A stretch of DNA of 64,000 nucleotides from Gardnerella vaginalis. Its GTDB lineage: Bacteria; Actinomycetota; Actinomycetes; Actinomycetales; Bifidobacteriaceae. Below are positions 48,901 to 57,677 of this stretch, piece after piece. The translations under genes and the position numbers were made by a program. Each line of letters starts with the position of its first letter. Position 1 is the stretch's first letter. The notes under the pieces are model-generated. The model worked only from the letters and a program-made list of their open reading frames with translations. It was not told the origin of the DNA and ran no database searches. The stretch lies in assembly GCF_001563665.1 (NCBI RefSeq), contig NZ_KQ961853.1, forward strand, positions 122,812-186,811, read 5' to 3'.

Positions 48901-49690
48901 AATCATTCCAGTATTCCCTGGAAATAATTGCGAGTACGACACTCAAGCAGCTTTTGAAAAAGCAGGAGCAGACGTACACACTCTTATTATTAACAATCTT
49001 AATGCTAAAAATATTACTGAATCCGCTAAAGAGCTAGTAAAAGAGATTAAAAACAGTCATATAGTTATGATTCCAGGCGGATTCTCAGGTGGAGATGAGC
49101 CAGATGGTTCTGCAAAATTCATAGCTTCATTCTTTAGGAATCCAGAAGTTAGCGATGCTGTAAGAGATTTATTAAACAACCGTGATGGCTTAATGCTCGG
49201 CATTTGCAATGGTTTCCAAGCTCTTATAAAACTTGGATTAGTTCCATTTGGAGATATTGTTCCAATCGATTCAGAATGTCCAACTCTTACTTTTAACACT
49301 ATTGGACGCCATCAAAGTCGTATTGTTCACACTCGAATAGCTTCAAATCTTTCTCCATGGCTTTACAATACTCAAGTTGGAGATGTACATTCTGTAGCTA
49401 TTTCTCATGGAGAAGGTAGATTCGTTGCAACTCCTGAAGTAATGAGCGCTTTGATTTCTAATAGTCAAATCGCAACTCAATATGTTGACTCTAACGGTAA
49501 AACTTCTATGGATTTAGATGTGAATCCAAATGGTTCTATTGAATGCGTAGAAGGTATTACAAGCCCAGACGGAAGAGTTTTCGGAAAGATGGGACATTGC
49601 GAACGTAGCGGAAAAGGACTATATGTGAATATTCCTGATTTTAAAACTCAAGATTTATTTAGTGCAGGAGTCCAATATTTCACAGCATAA
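45926..49690 (+). CDS. purL: Phosphoribosylformylglycinamidine synthase, single-chain
   Basis: A 1254-residue fusion enzyme converting FGAR to FGAM with glutamine. The N-terminal PurS-like region is followed by the catalytic AIRS-type domains (THNHPTEIEPFGGAATCIGG, then GAVGAIGGKDSMSG-like GVGAIGGKDSMSG). The C-terminal glutaminase domain (about 995-1254) has nucleophile Cys in LGICNGFQALIKLG and the HGEGRF histidine. The long form (PurL in E. coli, about 1295 aa) contrasts with the three-subunit PurSQL of many Gram-positives; bifidobacteria use the long form. It starts with GTG. Confidence 0.97.
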   Translation: MVFRVYVEKQSDFAIEAKQLLHELKEILGIDKLKSLRIINRYDIDGISQELFDTAVKTVLSEPPVDNTYDYLPIRTSEHVFAIEFLPGQFDQRAQSASECIQLISQGERPQVRSAKVIALTGNLKDEDIEAIKRYVINPVEAREASLDTLNTLKTESIIPADVEILNGFNDLDDSGLEDFIKDRGLAMDLADAKFCQNYFKAEKRNPTITEIRVIDTYWSDHCRHTTFGTELTDISIDDDLVREAFNRYLDLRRQLNRENKPICLMDMATIGAKYLKNTGELKNLDESEEINACTVKVKVDVNGHDEDWLFLFKNETHNHPTEIEPFGGAATCIGGCIRDPLSGRSYVYQAMRVTGAKDPRTPISETLAGKLPQRKIVTSAAAGYSSYGNQIGLATGEVHEIYHPGYVAKRMEVGAVVAATPADHVRRETPSQGDVIILLGGRTGRDGIGGATGASKAQDTDSIEECGAEVQKGNAPIERKLQRLFRRKDACQLIKRCNDFGAGGVSVATGEIADGLIINLDKVSKKYEGLDGTELAISESQERMAVDVSSLDADLFLKYAREENLEAEIIATVTKEARMRMTWRGKTIVDLSREFLASNGAAKKQVLHVVSGETYENPWQNQSDLPLESRMRELVSDINVSSNKGLCERFDSTIGSATVLMPFGGRNQLTPAQSMVAKFPVFGETNTASAMAWGFNPYLMEKNQFTGAYIAVVESLAKLVASGFTKERAYLSLQEYFGKPQDAPERWGKPVAAVLGALSAQIDYGVGAIGGKDSMSGSFENLDVPPTLISFAVSTGDARLTVSPEFKGINHKVIRISPRYKSDGITPESESFLEALQIMQNLTQSKKALAASTPGYGASAESLFKMTLGNHIGITLQNISDDDLFANAYGTFYVEIENEESIPQESNNVSISVIGTTCEDYYFTSSSGERIDLNDLQKDWESSMVSIFPYKSANLENEINNKVQTISAKARIYKKNHMCSHRLKPLKHPRVIIPVFPGNNCEYDTQAAFEKAGADVHTLIINNLNAKNITESAKELVKEIKNSHIVMIPGGFSGGDEPDGSAKFIASFFRNPEVSDAVRDLLNNRDGLMLGICNGFQALIKLGLVPFGDIVPIDSECPTLTFNTIGRHQSRIVHTRIASNLSPWLYNTQVGDVHSVAISHGEGRFVATPEVMSALISNSQIATQYVDSNGKTSMDLDVNPNGSIECVEGITSPDGRVFGKMGHCERSGKGLYVNIPDFKTQDLFSAGVQYFTA

Positions 49691-49713
49691 TTTACGAAAT
49701 ATTCGTAAAAACT
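49691..49713 (+). terminator. Small hairpin after purL
   Basis: TTTACGAA pairs with TTCGTAAA around a 2-nt loop, followed by AACTT. It is weak as a terminator; purF may receive readthrough from purL. Confidence 0.4.
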
Positions 49714-49783
49714 TGAAATATAACAATATACTTATTTGAGTGACTAACACATTGACTTACACACTTGATTTTAGGGGGTGAAT

Positions 49784-51262
49784 ATGTCTGCAGAACTTGA
49801 AGATATACACGAGGAGTGCGGAGTATTTGGTGTATGGGGTCATCCTGATGCCGCGCGGCTTACTTATTTCGGATTGCATGCATTACAACATCGCGGTCAA
49901 GAAGGTGCAGGAATTGTATCGAACGATAACGGTAAATTGCACGGACATAGAGGATTAGGATTATTAACGCAAGTTTTTAGTGACGAAAAAATAATAGATA
50001 GACTTACTGGAAATAGCGCTATAGGACACGTCCGTTATGCTACTGCAGGATCAGGTAGTATTGAAAACATTCAGCCATTCTTATTTAGATTCCATGATGG
50101 AGATGTAGCTTTAGGTCATAATGGAAATTTGACTAATTTCACAACTCTTCGACATAAATTAGAAGATGAAGGAGCGATTTTCCACTCAAATTCAGATACA
50201 GAAGTTTTAATGCATTTAATACGCAAATCAAATAAAACTAGTTTCATGGATTGTTTGAAAGAAGCTTTGCAAACTGTTCATGGCGGATTTGCTTACTTAT
50301 TGCTCACAGGTAATGCTCTAATAGGAGCAACAGATCCTAACGGATTCCGTCCACTTTCCTTAGGTCGCATGAGCAACGGAGCATACGTATTAGCATCTGA
50401 AACATGCGCACTTGATATTGTAGGCGCAGAATTTATACGAGATATTGAGCCTGGCGAAATTATTGTTATTAACGATGACGGCTACACAATTGAACGTTAT
50501 GCAAAGCATGTTCAACATGCTGTGTGTTCAATGGAATTTATTTATTTTGCACGCCCAGATTCTAATATTTATGGAATTAACGTACACTCTGCTAGAAAGC
50601 GTATGGGCTCTCGTCTTGCTAAAGAATCTCCTGTTGAAGCAGATATGGTTATTGGAGTACCAAATTCATCTCTTTCTGCTGCAGCTGGTTATGCTGAAAC
50701 AAGCGGACTTCCTAACGAAATGGGATTGATTAAAAATCAATATGTTGCTCGAACTTTTATTCAACCTACTCAAGAATTGCGCGAACAAGGCGTACGCATG
50801 AAACTTTCAGCAGTACGTGGTGTAGTTGCAGGAAAACGAGTAATAGTTATAGATGATTCTATTGTTCGAGGAACTACTTCTAAACGCATTGTGCAACTTC
50901 TTAGAGAAGCTGGTGCTAAAGAAGTACATATGCGTATCTCTTCACCACCTCTTAAATATCCTTGCTTCTATGGTATTGATATTCAAACTACTAAAGAATT
51001 GATTGCTTCTAAACACTCAATTGATGAAATCCGAGAATATATTGGAGCTGATTCTTTGTCGTTCTTATCATTAGATGGCTTAATTGAGTCGATTGGTTTA
51101 AATAAGCCTGCTCCTTATTCAGGATTATGCGTTGCTTATTTCAATGGCGACTACCCTACTTCATTAGACGATTATGCAAATGAGTTTTTATCTTCACTTT
51201 CTGAAAAAGAACGTGAACATTTAAATGAAATACGAGCAAAAAGTAAGTATTCATATAAATAA
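49784..51262 (+). CDS. purF: Amidophosphoribosyltransferase
   Basis: A 492-residue enzyme catalysing the first committed purine step: PRPP plus glutamine to phosphoribosylamine. Cys12 ([11 protein letters not shown]) is the expected N-terminal nucleophile after removal of an 11-residue propeptide. The PRPP loop [18 protein letters not shown] is present. The cysteine-rich iron-sulfur ligands of the Bacillus-type enzyme cannot be assigned confidently. I start at ATG 49784, six bases after AGGGGG, not at GTG 49778. Confidence 0.97.
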   Translation: MSAELEDIHEECGVFGVWGHPDAARLTYFGLHALQHRGQEGAGIVSNDNGKLHGHRGLGLLTQVFSDEKIIDRLTGNSAIGHVRYATAGSGSIENIQPFLFRFHDGDVALGHNGNLTNFTTLRHKLEDEGAIFHSNSDTEVLMHLIRKSNKTSFMDCLKEALQTVHGGFAYLLLTGNALIGATDPNGFRPLSLGRMSNGAYVLASETCALDIVGAEFIRDIEPGEIIVINDDGYTIERYAKHVQHAVCSMEFIYFARPDSNIYGINVHSARKRMGSRLAKESPVEADMVIGVPNSSLSAAAGYAETSGLPNEMGLIKNQYVARTFIQPTQELREQGVRMKLSAVRGVVAGKRVIVIDDSIVRGTTSKRIVQLLREAGAKEVHMRISSPPLKYPCFYGIDIQTTKELIASKHSIDEIREYIGADSLSFLSLDGLIESIGLNKPAPYSGLCVAYFNGDYPTSLDDYANEFLSSLSEKEREHLNEIRAKSKYSYK

Positions 51263-51412
51263 AAAGCAATAAACTCTTAGCGCAAAATAACAAAATAAAA
51301 ATAACAAAACAAACAACAAAAAAACAAAATATATTAGAAAAACTCGTATATTTTGAAATTGACGAGCAACTTAAAGAATTTTAACAATTATAAATTATGA
51401 AAGGAATCTATT

Positions 51413-52447
51413 ATGCCACACGCATATGAAGAAGCCGGCGTAAGTGTAGAAGCAGGATACGAAGTAGTACGTCGTATTAAATCGCATGTTAAACGCACTG
51501 AACGCAAAGGCGTTATGGGTGGCATTGGAGGTTTCGGAGGCCTATTCGATTTAGCTTGTCTTGGATACAAAGAACCTGTTTTAATTTCTGGCACAGATGG
51601 AGTTGGAACAAAACTCATGATTGCCAAAATGATGAATAAGCATAACACAATCGGAATAGATTGCGTTGCTATGTGCGTGAACGACATTGCAGCTCAAGGA
51701 GCAGAGCCACTATTTTTCCTTGATTACATTGCTTGCGGAAAAAATAATCCAAAATTACTCGAACAAGTCGTTTCAGGAGTCGCAGATGGATGCATTCAAG
51801 CAGGAGCAGGCTTAATTGGCGGCGAAACCGCTGAAATGCCAGGAATGTACGATGAAGATGAATACGATTTAGCAGGATTTGCAGTAGGAGTAGCCGAAAA
51901 ATCTAACATTATTGACGGATCTACTATTTGCAAAGGTGATGTTTTAATAGGATTACCTTCTTCCGGTGTTCACTCGAACGGATTCTCGCTTGTGCGTAAA
52001 GCTTTGTTTGAAGAAGCAGGATACGATGTAAACACTAAACTTGAAGAGCTTGACGGAAAAACTATTGGCGAAGTTCTGCTCGAACCTACTCGCATTTACG
52101 TAAAAGCATTAAAACCATTATTTGAAAAACATCTTATTAAAGGCGTTGCTCATATTACAGGTGGCGGATTTATTGAAAATATTCCTCGCATGTATTCAAA
52201 TAATCTTGCAACTAAAATTAACACTAATAGCTGGAGTATTCCACCTATTTTCAACGTTATTGAAAAAGCAGGGAATGTAGATCATACAGAAATGTTCAAC
52301 GTGTTTAATATGGGTATTGGCATGGTTTTGGCGGTTGATGAAAGCAAAGCTGAAGAAGCACTGAGCACACTAAGCGAAAATAATGAAACAGCTTATGTTA
52401 TTGGCAAAATGATTGAGCGCGAAAACGCTGCAGTTGAGTTGCAATAA
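51413..52447 (+). CDS. purM: Phosphoribosylformylglycinamidine cyclo-ligase (AIR synthase)
   Basis: A 344-residue enzyme closing the imidazole ring. Conserved blocks are [41 protein letters not shown], and the ATP-binding [18 protein letters not shown] [19 protein letters not shown]. The C-terminus holds [13 protein letters not shown]. The SD GAAAGGA lies six bases before the ATG. purD follows 18 bp later, so the two are co-transcribed. Confidence 0.98.
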   Translation: MPHAYEEAGVSVEAGYEVVRRIKSHVKRTERKGVMGGIGGFGGLFDLACLGYKEPVLISGTDGVGTKLMIAKMMNKHNTIGIDCVAMCVNDIAAQGAEPLFFLDYIACGKNNPKLLEQVVSGVADGCIQAGAGLIGGETAEMPGMYDEDEYDLAGFAVGVAEKSNIIDGSTICKGDVLIGLPSSGVHSNGFSLVRKALFEEAGYDVNTKLEELDGKTIGEVLLEPTRIYVKALKPLFEKHLIKGVAHITGGGFIENIPRMYSNNLATKINTNSWSIPPIFNVIEKAGNVDHTEMFNVFNMGIGMVLAVDESKAEEALSTLSENNETAYVIGKMIERENAAVELQ

Positions 52448-52465
52448 AACTATAAAGGACAGAAA

Positions 52466-53737
52466 ATGAAAGTTTTAGTTATTGGTTCAGGCGCACGCGA
52501 ACACGCTATTGCACACACACTTCTTAAAGGTGAAAGCGTTGAAGAGGTAACTGTTGCTCCTGGAAATCCTGGTATTGAAGCAGACGGAATTAAAACCGTA
52601 AACATAAGCCAGTCGGATCACGAAGCTCTTATTAAGTTCGTTAAAGATAACAACTACGATTTTGCGTTCATTGGACCAGAAGTGCCACTTATGAACGGAA
52701 TCGTGGACGATTTTGAAGCTCACAGCATTCCCGCTTTTGGCCCAAATAAAGCCGCTGCTCAAATAGAAGGCTCTAAAGATTTCGCTAAGAAACTTATGGA
52801 TCGGCATAATATTCCAACAGCAGCGTATCAAACTTTCGAATCCCTAGAGCCAGCTAAAAACTACGTACTTGAGCATGGCGCTCCAATTGTAATTAAAGCA
52901 GACGGCTTGGCAGCAGGAAAAGGCGTTACTGTTGCAATGGACGAGAAAACTGCTCTTGATGCTTTAGAAGATATTTTTGTTGACAAACGTTTTGGATCTG
53001 CCGGAGCAAAAGTAGTAATAGAAGATTTTTTGCAAGGTCAAGAATTTTCTCTTATGAGTTTTGTAAGCGGAACTGATTTTTGGGTTATGCCAATTTCTCA
53101 GGATCATAAACGAGCTCATGACGGCGATACTGGTCCAAACACTGGAGGAATGGGAGCTTACAGCCCTGTACCTCAAATAAGCAATGAAATAGTCGAACGA
53201 GCTATTAACGAGATTGTGCGCCCAACAGTAGAAGGCATGGCAAAAGAAGGAACTCCGTTTACAGGAATACTTTATGCTGGCTTAATTGCAACTAAAGAGG
53301 GACCTAAAGTTATTGAGTTTAATGCTAGATTTGGAGACCCAGAAACTGAAGTTGTTCTTCCAAGATTAACTTCAGACTTTGCTACAGCAATTTGGAATAT
53401 TCTAAATCATAAAAATCCAACTTTCACATGGAAAAAAGATGGAATCACACTTGGAGTAATTATTGCTAGCGAAGGATACCCTGGAACACTTATTTTAGGA
53501 GCAACTCTCCCTAAAATTCCTGTTGATGAAGAACAATGTCAACACGTTTATTTTGCAGGAGTTAAAAGTGATAAAGAAGATAAAAACACTTTAATCACTT
53601 CTTCTGGAAGAGTAGCTCTTGTACAAGTACACGGGAAAAATGTTTTAGATGCGCAAAACAAGGTTTATAGCATATTAGACAAACTCAATCTTACACATAT
53701 GTTCTTTAGACATGATATTGCTTCTAAAGCATTGTAA
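52466..53737 (+). CDS. purD: Phosphoribosylamine-glycine ligase
   Basis: A 423-residue ATP-grasp enzyme joining glycine to phosphoribosylamine, the second purine step. The N-terminus VLVIGSGAREHAIAHTLL and the signature MGAYSPVP, RFGDPETEVVLPRL are present. The length is normal. The SD AAAGGACAG precedes the ATG. It ends the purine block and converges on the LtaS-like gene, only 28 bp away, with no clear hairpin between. Confidence 0.98.
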   Translation: MKVLVIGSGAREHAIAHTLLKGESVEEVTVAPGNPGIEADGIKTVNISQSDHEALIKFVKDNNYDFAFIGPEVPLMNGIVDDFEAHSIPAFGPNKAAAQIEGSKDFAKKLMDRHNIPTAAYQTFESLEPAKNYVLEHGAPIVIKADGLAAGKGVTVAMDEKTALDALEDIFVDKRFGSAGAKVVIEDFLQGQEFSLMSFVSGTDFWVMPISQDHKRAHDGDTGPNTGGMGAYSPVPQISNEIVERAINEIVRPTVEGMAKEGTPFTGILYAGLIATKEGPKVIEFNARFGDPETEVVLPRLTSDFATAIWNILNHKNPTFTWKKDGITLGVIIASEGYPGTLILGATLPKIPVDEEQCQHVYFAGVKSDKEDKNTLITSSGRVALVQVHGKNVLDAQNKVYSILDKLNLTHMFFRHDIASKAL

Positions 53738-53765
53738 AATCAAGCGTTAGAAGCAAATCTAATAT

Positions 53766-55868
53766 TTACGGCATAGTGTAGAAACCCATATCACGCATGT
53801 AATTCTTTCCAACTGTAACATCATATTGTATGAGCTTATAGTCGTTTAACAAACGCTTAGTTTCTTTATCTAATTGCGAATAGGTCATTGGCTTTCCAGA
53901 ATTGTCAAGATAAATAGAATTACCTTCAGGAATTCTTTGCCACGATTGAATAGTATTCACTACTGGAGGTTCCATAGCGCTTACATGACTACGCAATACA
54001 GTCAAGAAAGCTACATATGGTGAAACTTTCGCATTCATATGTTTTGCAATTTGCGATATGAAGAAGTTTGGAGAAGAATATGATTCTGGTTCAACACGAA
54101 TACTTTCAGGCGACTTCATTTCATTGCGAGCGCACTTATTTGACCAAATAAAGTAATCAGTTAAATGTAATACAAGAGAATTCTTCTTATTCGCGCTTGC
54201 ACTTGAATAAGCTCCAGGAAGATGATCACCATAGAACATTACTGTTATTGGCTTATTTAATTGATCTAAACTATCAAGGAATTTCTCTGTAGCTTTATCT
54301 GTATAATTAGCACCTTTAGCATAAGTCTGAATAATAGATGACTCTTCTACTCCTAAAGGCTTGCTTGGATCAGTAGAAGTAACTTTAAAATCATTATCCT
54401 TATACCAATTGTTATAAGGCATATGATTTTGCATAGTAACTAATTGTACGAATTCTGGCTGATTCTTAATTCTAAGCGATTCCAAAACACTATCGTAAGC
54501 AGATTCATCAGAAACATAAGGAGCGTCATCAATATGATTCTGATAAGAAATAACATCTGGCTCTCGTAATGAATAAAACTTAGTGAATCCAAATTTCTTA
54601 TAATTTTTCGCACGCAAATACATAGAAGGCTCAAAAGGATGGAAAGCAACAGAATTCTTACCATCATTCCAATATCGATTTATAGTTGGAACAAACGAAA
54701 CTTTTGGCACTAACTGTTGATAAGGGCTAGTAAGAGAAGGATCAAAATTAACCATACTCAAACCAGTCATAGACATATATTCGAGATTTGCAGTGCCTCC
54801 ACCATAGCCAGACGAGAGCATAAGACCGCTATCATTTGACTTCTTCACGCTTTCAATAAAAGGCACAACGCTTTTATTAAATGAAAGTCCTGGAATGCGT
54901 TCCGGATTTGCAAACGATTCAGAAAGAACCATAATAAGAGTATTATCGTTAATCTTCATAGTTCTTGAAGAATTAAGTTTCTTAGCTTCTTTCTCATATC
55001 TAGCAGCGATTTGACGCATTGTTTTCTCATTATAATTTTGTGGCTCAGTCATAACTTTCGTATTAACTTGACGCATAAAAGCCAACAATGGTCCATTCAT
55101 TTGAGCATCATAAGCAGAATCCCACATAACTGGATAATCGCCCATAGATTGATTGAATGAATTTGCAAAAGAATTCACTGTGCCTACAGTTGAAACATAC
55201 CATGCAAAAATACTGAAAATAACAATAACAATGCCGCCACGAACACCGTATCGCAATTGAGGGCGCTCAAACCATACTACTTTTCCACGATTCTTATCTA
55301 TAAAATGAATAGACATAAAAATCAGGACCAATAAAATTACTCCAACAATTGCGTAAAAAATTACTCTACTAGCGTTATAAGGCAAAAATGTCGATATAGA
55401 TCCTGTATCACTTTGAAGAAAATTTAAATCTGCTGGAAGAATAGCCTCATTCCTCACGAATATTTTCATATACTCAATAATTGAAATTACAAGCGAAACT
55501 GAAAGAATTATCATCGATGTAATCCAAAAACGATTAGTTATAAACAGCAATATTGCGTAAATAAAAGCAGCTATCAGTAAATTAAGAATGAGCACAAAGT
55601 TCAACTGATTTATCATGTTTTGGAACATGCGATTTAGATTTTCTTGCAAACTTTGTAAAACTTGCTCTCTATTTCCAGTTTGCACTCCCAATTGGAAAAT
55701 CACTACTAAAGCAATATCGTTAAGAATGAAAAATACAATATAAAGCCATCTAGGAATTGGCACTTGGAACTTAGATAATTGAACTTTCAATTTATCAAAA
55801 AACTTTTTACTTTTATCTACATCATCCTTCTTTTCATCTTCTAAAGCTTCTTGAGCAACTTCATTCAT
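53766..55868 (-). CDS. LtaS-like membrane phosphoglycerol transferase / sulfatase-family enzyme
   Basis: A 700-residue polytopic enzyme. Five N-terminal membrane helices (about residues 40-225) precede an extracellular sulfatase-fold domain. Metal-binding ESFANPERIPG lies near residue 318, the catalytic Thr in GYGGGTANLEYMSMTG near 356, and the histidine motif FYGDHLPG near 548. These are LtaS-family features: such enzymes transfer glycerol phosphate from phosphatidylglycerol onto glycolipid or glycan. The last 70 residues form a C-terminal extension. Whether it makes lipoteichoic acid or decorates a polysaccharide with phosphoglycerol is unknown. Confidence 0.9.
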   Translation of the reverse strand: MNEVAQEALEDEKKDDVDKSKKFFDKLKVQLSKFQVPIPRWLYIVFFILNDIALVVIFQLGVQTGNREQVLQSLQENLNRMFQNMINQLNFVLILNLLIAAFIYAILLFITNRFWITSMIILSVSLVISIIEYMKIFVRNEAILPADLNFLQSDTGSISTFLPYNASRVIFYAIVGVILLVLIFMSIHFIDKNRGKVVWFERPQLRYGVRGGIVIVIFSIFAWYVSTVGTVNSFANSFNQSMGDYPVMWDSAYDAQMNGPLLAFMRQVNTKVMTEPQNYNEKTMRQIAARYEKEAKKLNSSRTMKINDNTLIMVLSESFANPERIPGLSFNKSVVPFIESVKKSNDSGLMLSSGYGGGTANLEYMSMTGLSMVNFDPSLTSPYQQLVPKVSFVPTINRYWNDGKNSVAFHPFEPSMYLRAKNYKKFGFTKFYSLREPDVISYQNHIDDAPYVSDESAYDSVLESLRIKNQPEFVQLVTMQNHMPYNNWYKDNDFKVTSTDPSKPLGVEESSIIQTYAKGANYTDKATEKFLDSLDQLNKPITVMFYGDHLPGAYSSASANKKNSLVLHLTDYFIWSNKCARNEMKSPESIRVEPESYSSPNFFISQIAKHMNAKVSPYVAFLTVLRSHVSAMEPPVVNTIQSWQRIPEGNSIYLDNSGKPMTYSQLDKETKRLLNDYKLIQYDVTVGKNYMRDMGFYTMP

Positions 55869-56267
55869 AACTTATTCCAATCATTCTTAATAAATACACC
55901 TAAAAATACGCAATATGTCTATATTGTAATTATTAGTATCGTCATAAAGCTCAAATCACATATATACAAGCTCAAATCACATATAATTTTTCTAAAATAA
56001 TCTCTACAATAAAGAGAATAAAAGATAAGAACAAAAAAGATAAAAAGCTTAACAAATAAAAAATAACAATAAAAATAAAAACAAAAACAAATATTTCATA
56101 AAACTACTTAAAAATAATTTCATACTTTTAACTGATGCGAAAATATTTATTACTTATATCATGATATTAGATGTAAAAAAAAATAAAACTTTTATGGAAA
56201 AACTCAAAAGCTTAAACTATATTTACTTCGGATATGTTTAGTAATTAAGGACGAGAATCATAAAATT
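55869..56267. other. Divergent intergenic region with 21-bp-spaced repeats
   Basis: No gene is visible. AAGCTCAAATCACATATA occurs twice, at 55947-55964 and 55968-55985, exactly 21 bp apart. The remaining 250 bp are A-rich with long A/T runs. It separates the divergent LtaS-like gene and the esterase gene and probably contains both promoters. Confidence 0.6.
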
Positions 56268-57677
56268 ATGAAGGCACTGGAATCAATAAGTCTTATAAAA
56301 GGATGGCTACCAATAAGTTTATTCATCCTAACTGGATTATCACTGATAATATTATTATGCTCTAAATCTATTTTTAATAAGAAAAAGAAATACATTATTC
56401 CAACTCTAATAAAACTTGGAATAACTTTCATAGCATTTCTGATAGGTTTGCTTATTATATGGCTTATTTCAGATGTTTTTCTTATTTTTGGAGTAAGCCT
56501 CGGATGGCTTGTAAACATAAGCATTGCAATAGGAATAAGCTTAATCGCATTTAGCATAACTAGTGCAGTGTTATCGAAAGGCTTAAAGCGAATTTTTGCT
56601 ATTTTTACAATAATTCTCGTATTATTAAGCACTCTTGTGCAAGTAGATATAATTTATGGCGAATACACAACTATTGGCTCGATTTTTGGATTAGGCGGAT
56701 ATCCTAAATTAGAAAAAACTAAGAAAAAATCTTCAAACTTAAGCATTGCACAATGGAAAGAGTTAGCAAAAAAACATAAATTGCCTACTATACCTAAAAA
56801 TGGGATTACTAGATCTGTAAAAATTCCTGCTCCAAAATCACATTTTAACGCTCGTATAGCTAACGTATATCTTCCACCTGCTGCTTTAGTAAAAAATCCT
56901 CCAAAATTGCCTGTAATGGTTATGTTAGCCGGACAACCAGGAAGCCCTAATAGATTCTTTTCAGCAAGTGATATTGTGAACACTTTAGATGATTTTGCAA
57001 AAAAGCATAATGGTCTTGCACCTATAGTTATATCTCCTGATCAAAATGGCGATCAATCGCATAACTCTCTATGCGCAGACACGAATGTTTATGGTAAAGC
57101 TGAAACATATCTCACTAAAGACGTTCCAAATTGGATAATTAAAAATCTTACTGTCGACACTAATCCTAATTTTTGGATGATGGGAGGATTCTCTCAAGGA
57201 GGAACTTGCAGTACACAATTAGTACCTGCTCATCCAGATATCTATGGGAATATTTTTGCAGCAGGCGGCGAATTAGAACCTACTTATAAAAATCGTTTAC
57301 AAACTATAAATCGCTATTTTAACGGAAATACTAAAGCGTATGAAAATCATGTTCCTGTAGTAATTATGAGCAAAAAAGCTCCTCTTAACCAATATTATTA
57401 TTCTATTGCAGGGCAATGGGATTTGGATTCGCAAAAAAATCAAAACATTATATCTAAAGCTGCTCATAAAGCAGGAATGAATGTTATAACTATGATTGCA
57501 AAATCTCATGGTCATGATTGGTATACAGTAAAAGCAGGTTTACAAGTAGCAATAGATCGTTTTTCTAAAAGAACAGGAATCAGCGACACTCTCCCACCTC
57601 TTTACACGTATAGCAATATAAAAATTGTTAAATCTGAGAATAGAGAAACGAGAATAAAATGCAAGCAACATCTGTAA
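56268..57677 (+). CDS. Membrane-anchored esterase-D-like alpha/beta hydrolase
   Basis: A 469-residue protein. Four membrane helices (about residues 12-30, 42-70, 73-98 and 102-122) are followed by an esterase-D-like alpha/beta-hydrolase domain. The nucleophile elbow GGFSQGG places Ser near residue 308, and a His in KSHGHDWYTV near 413 is the probable catalytic base. The C-terminus overlaps the next gene by 19 bases, so the two are translated together. Its partner resembles MprF-type aminoacyl-lipid synthases. A role in hydrolysing aminoacylated lipids or other envelope esters is an inference from context. Confidence 0.85.
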   Translation: MKALESISLIKGWLPISLFILTGLSLIILLCSKSIFNKKKKYIIPTLIKLGITFIAFLIGLLIIWLISDVFLIFGVSLGWLVNISIAIGISLIAFSITSAVLSKGLKRIFAIFTIILVLLSTLVQVDIIYGEYTTIGSIFGLGGYPKLEKTKKKSSNLSIAQWKELAKKHKLPTIPKNGITRSVKIPAPKSHFNARIANVYLPPAALVKNPPKLPVMVMLAGQPGSPNRFFSASDIVNTLDDFAKKHNGLAPIVISPDQNGDQSHNSLCADTNVYGKAETYLTKDVPNWIIKNLTVDTNPNFWMMGGFSQGGTCSTQLVPAHPDIYGNIFAAGGELEPTYKNRLQTINRYFNGNTKAYENHVPVVIMSKKAPLNQYYYSIAGQWDLDSQKNQNIISKAAHKAGMNVITMIAKSHGHDWYTVKAGLQVAIDRFSKRTGISDTLPPLYTYSNIKIVKSENRETRIKCKQHL

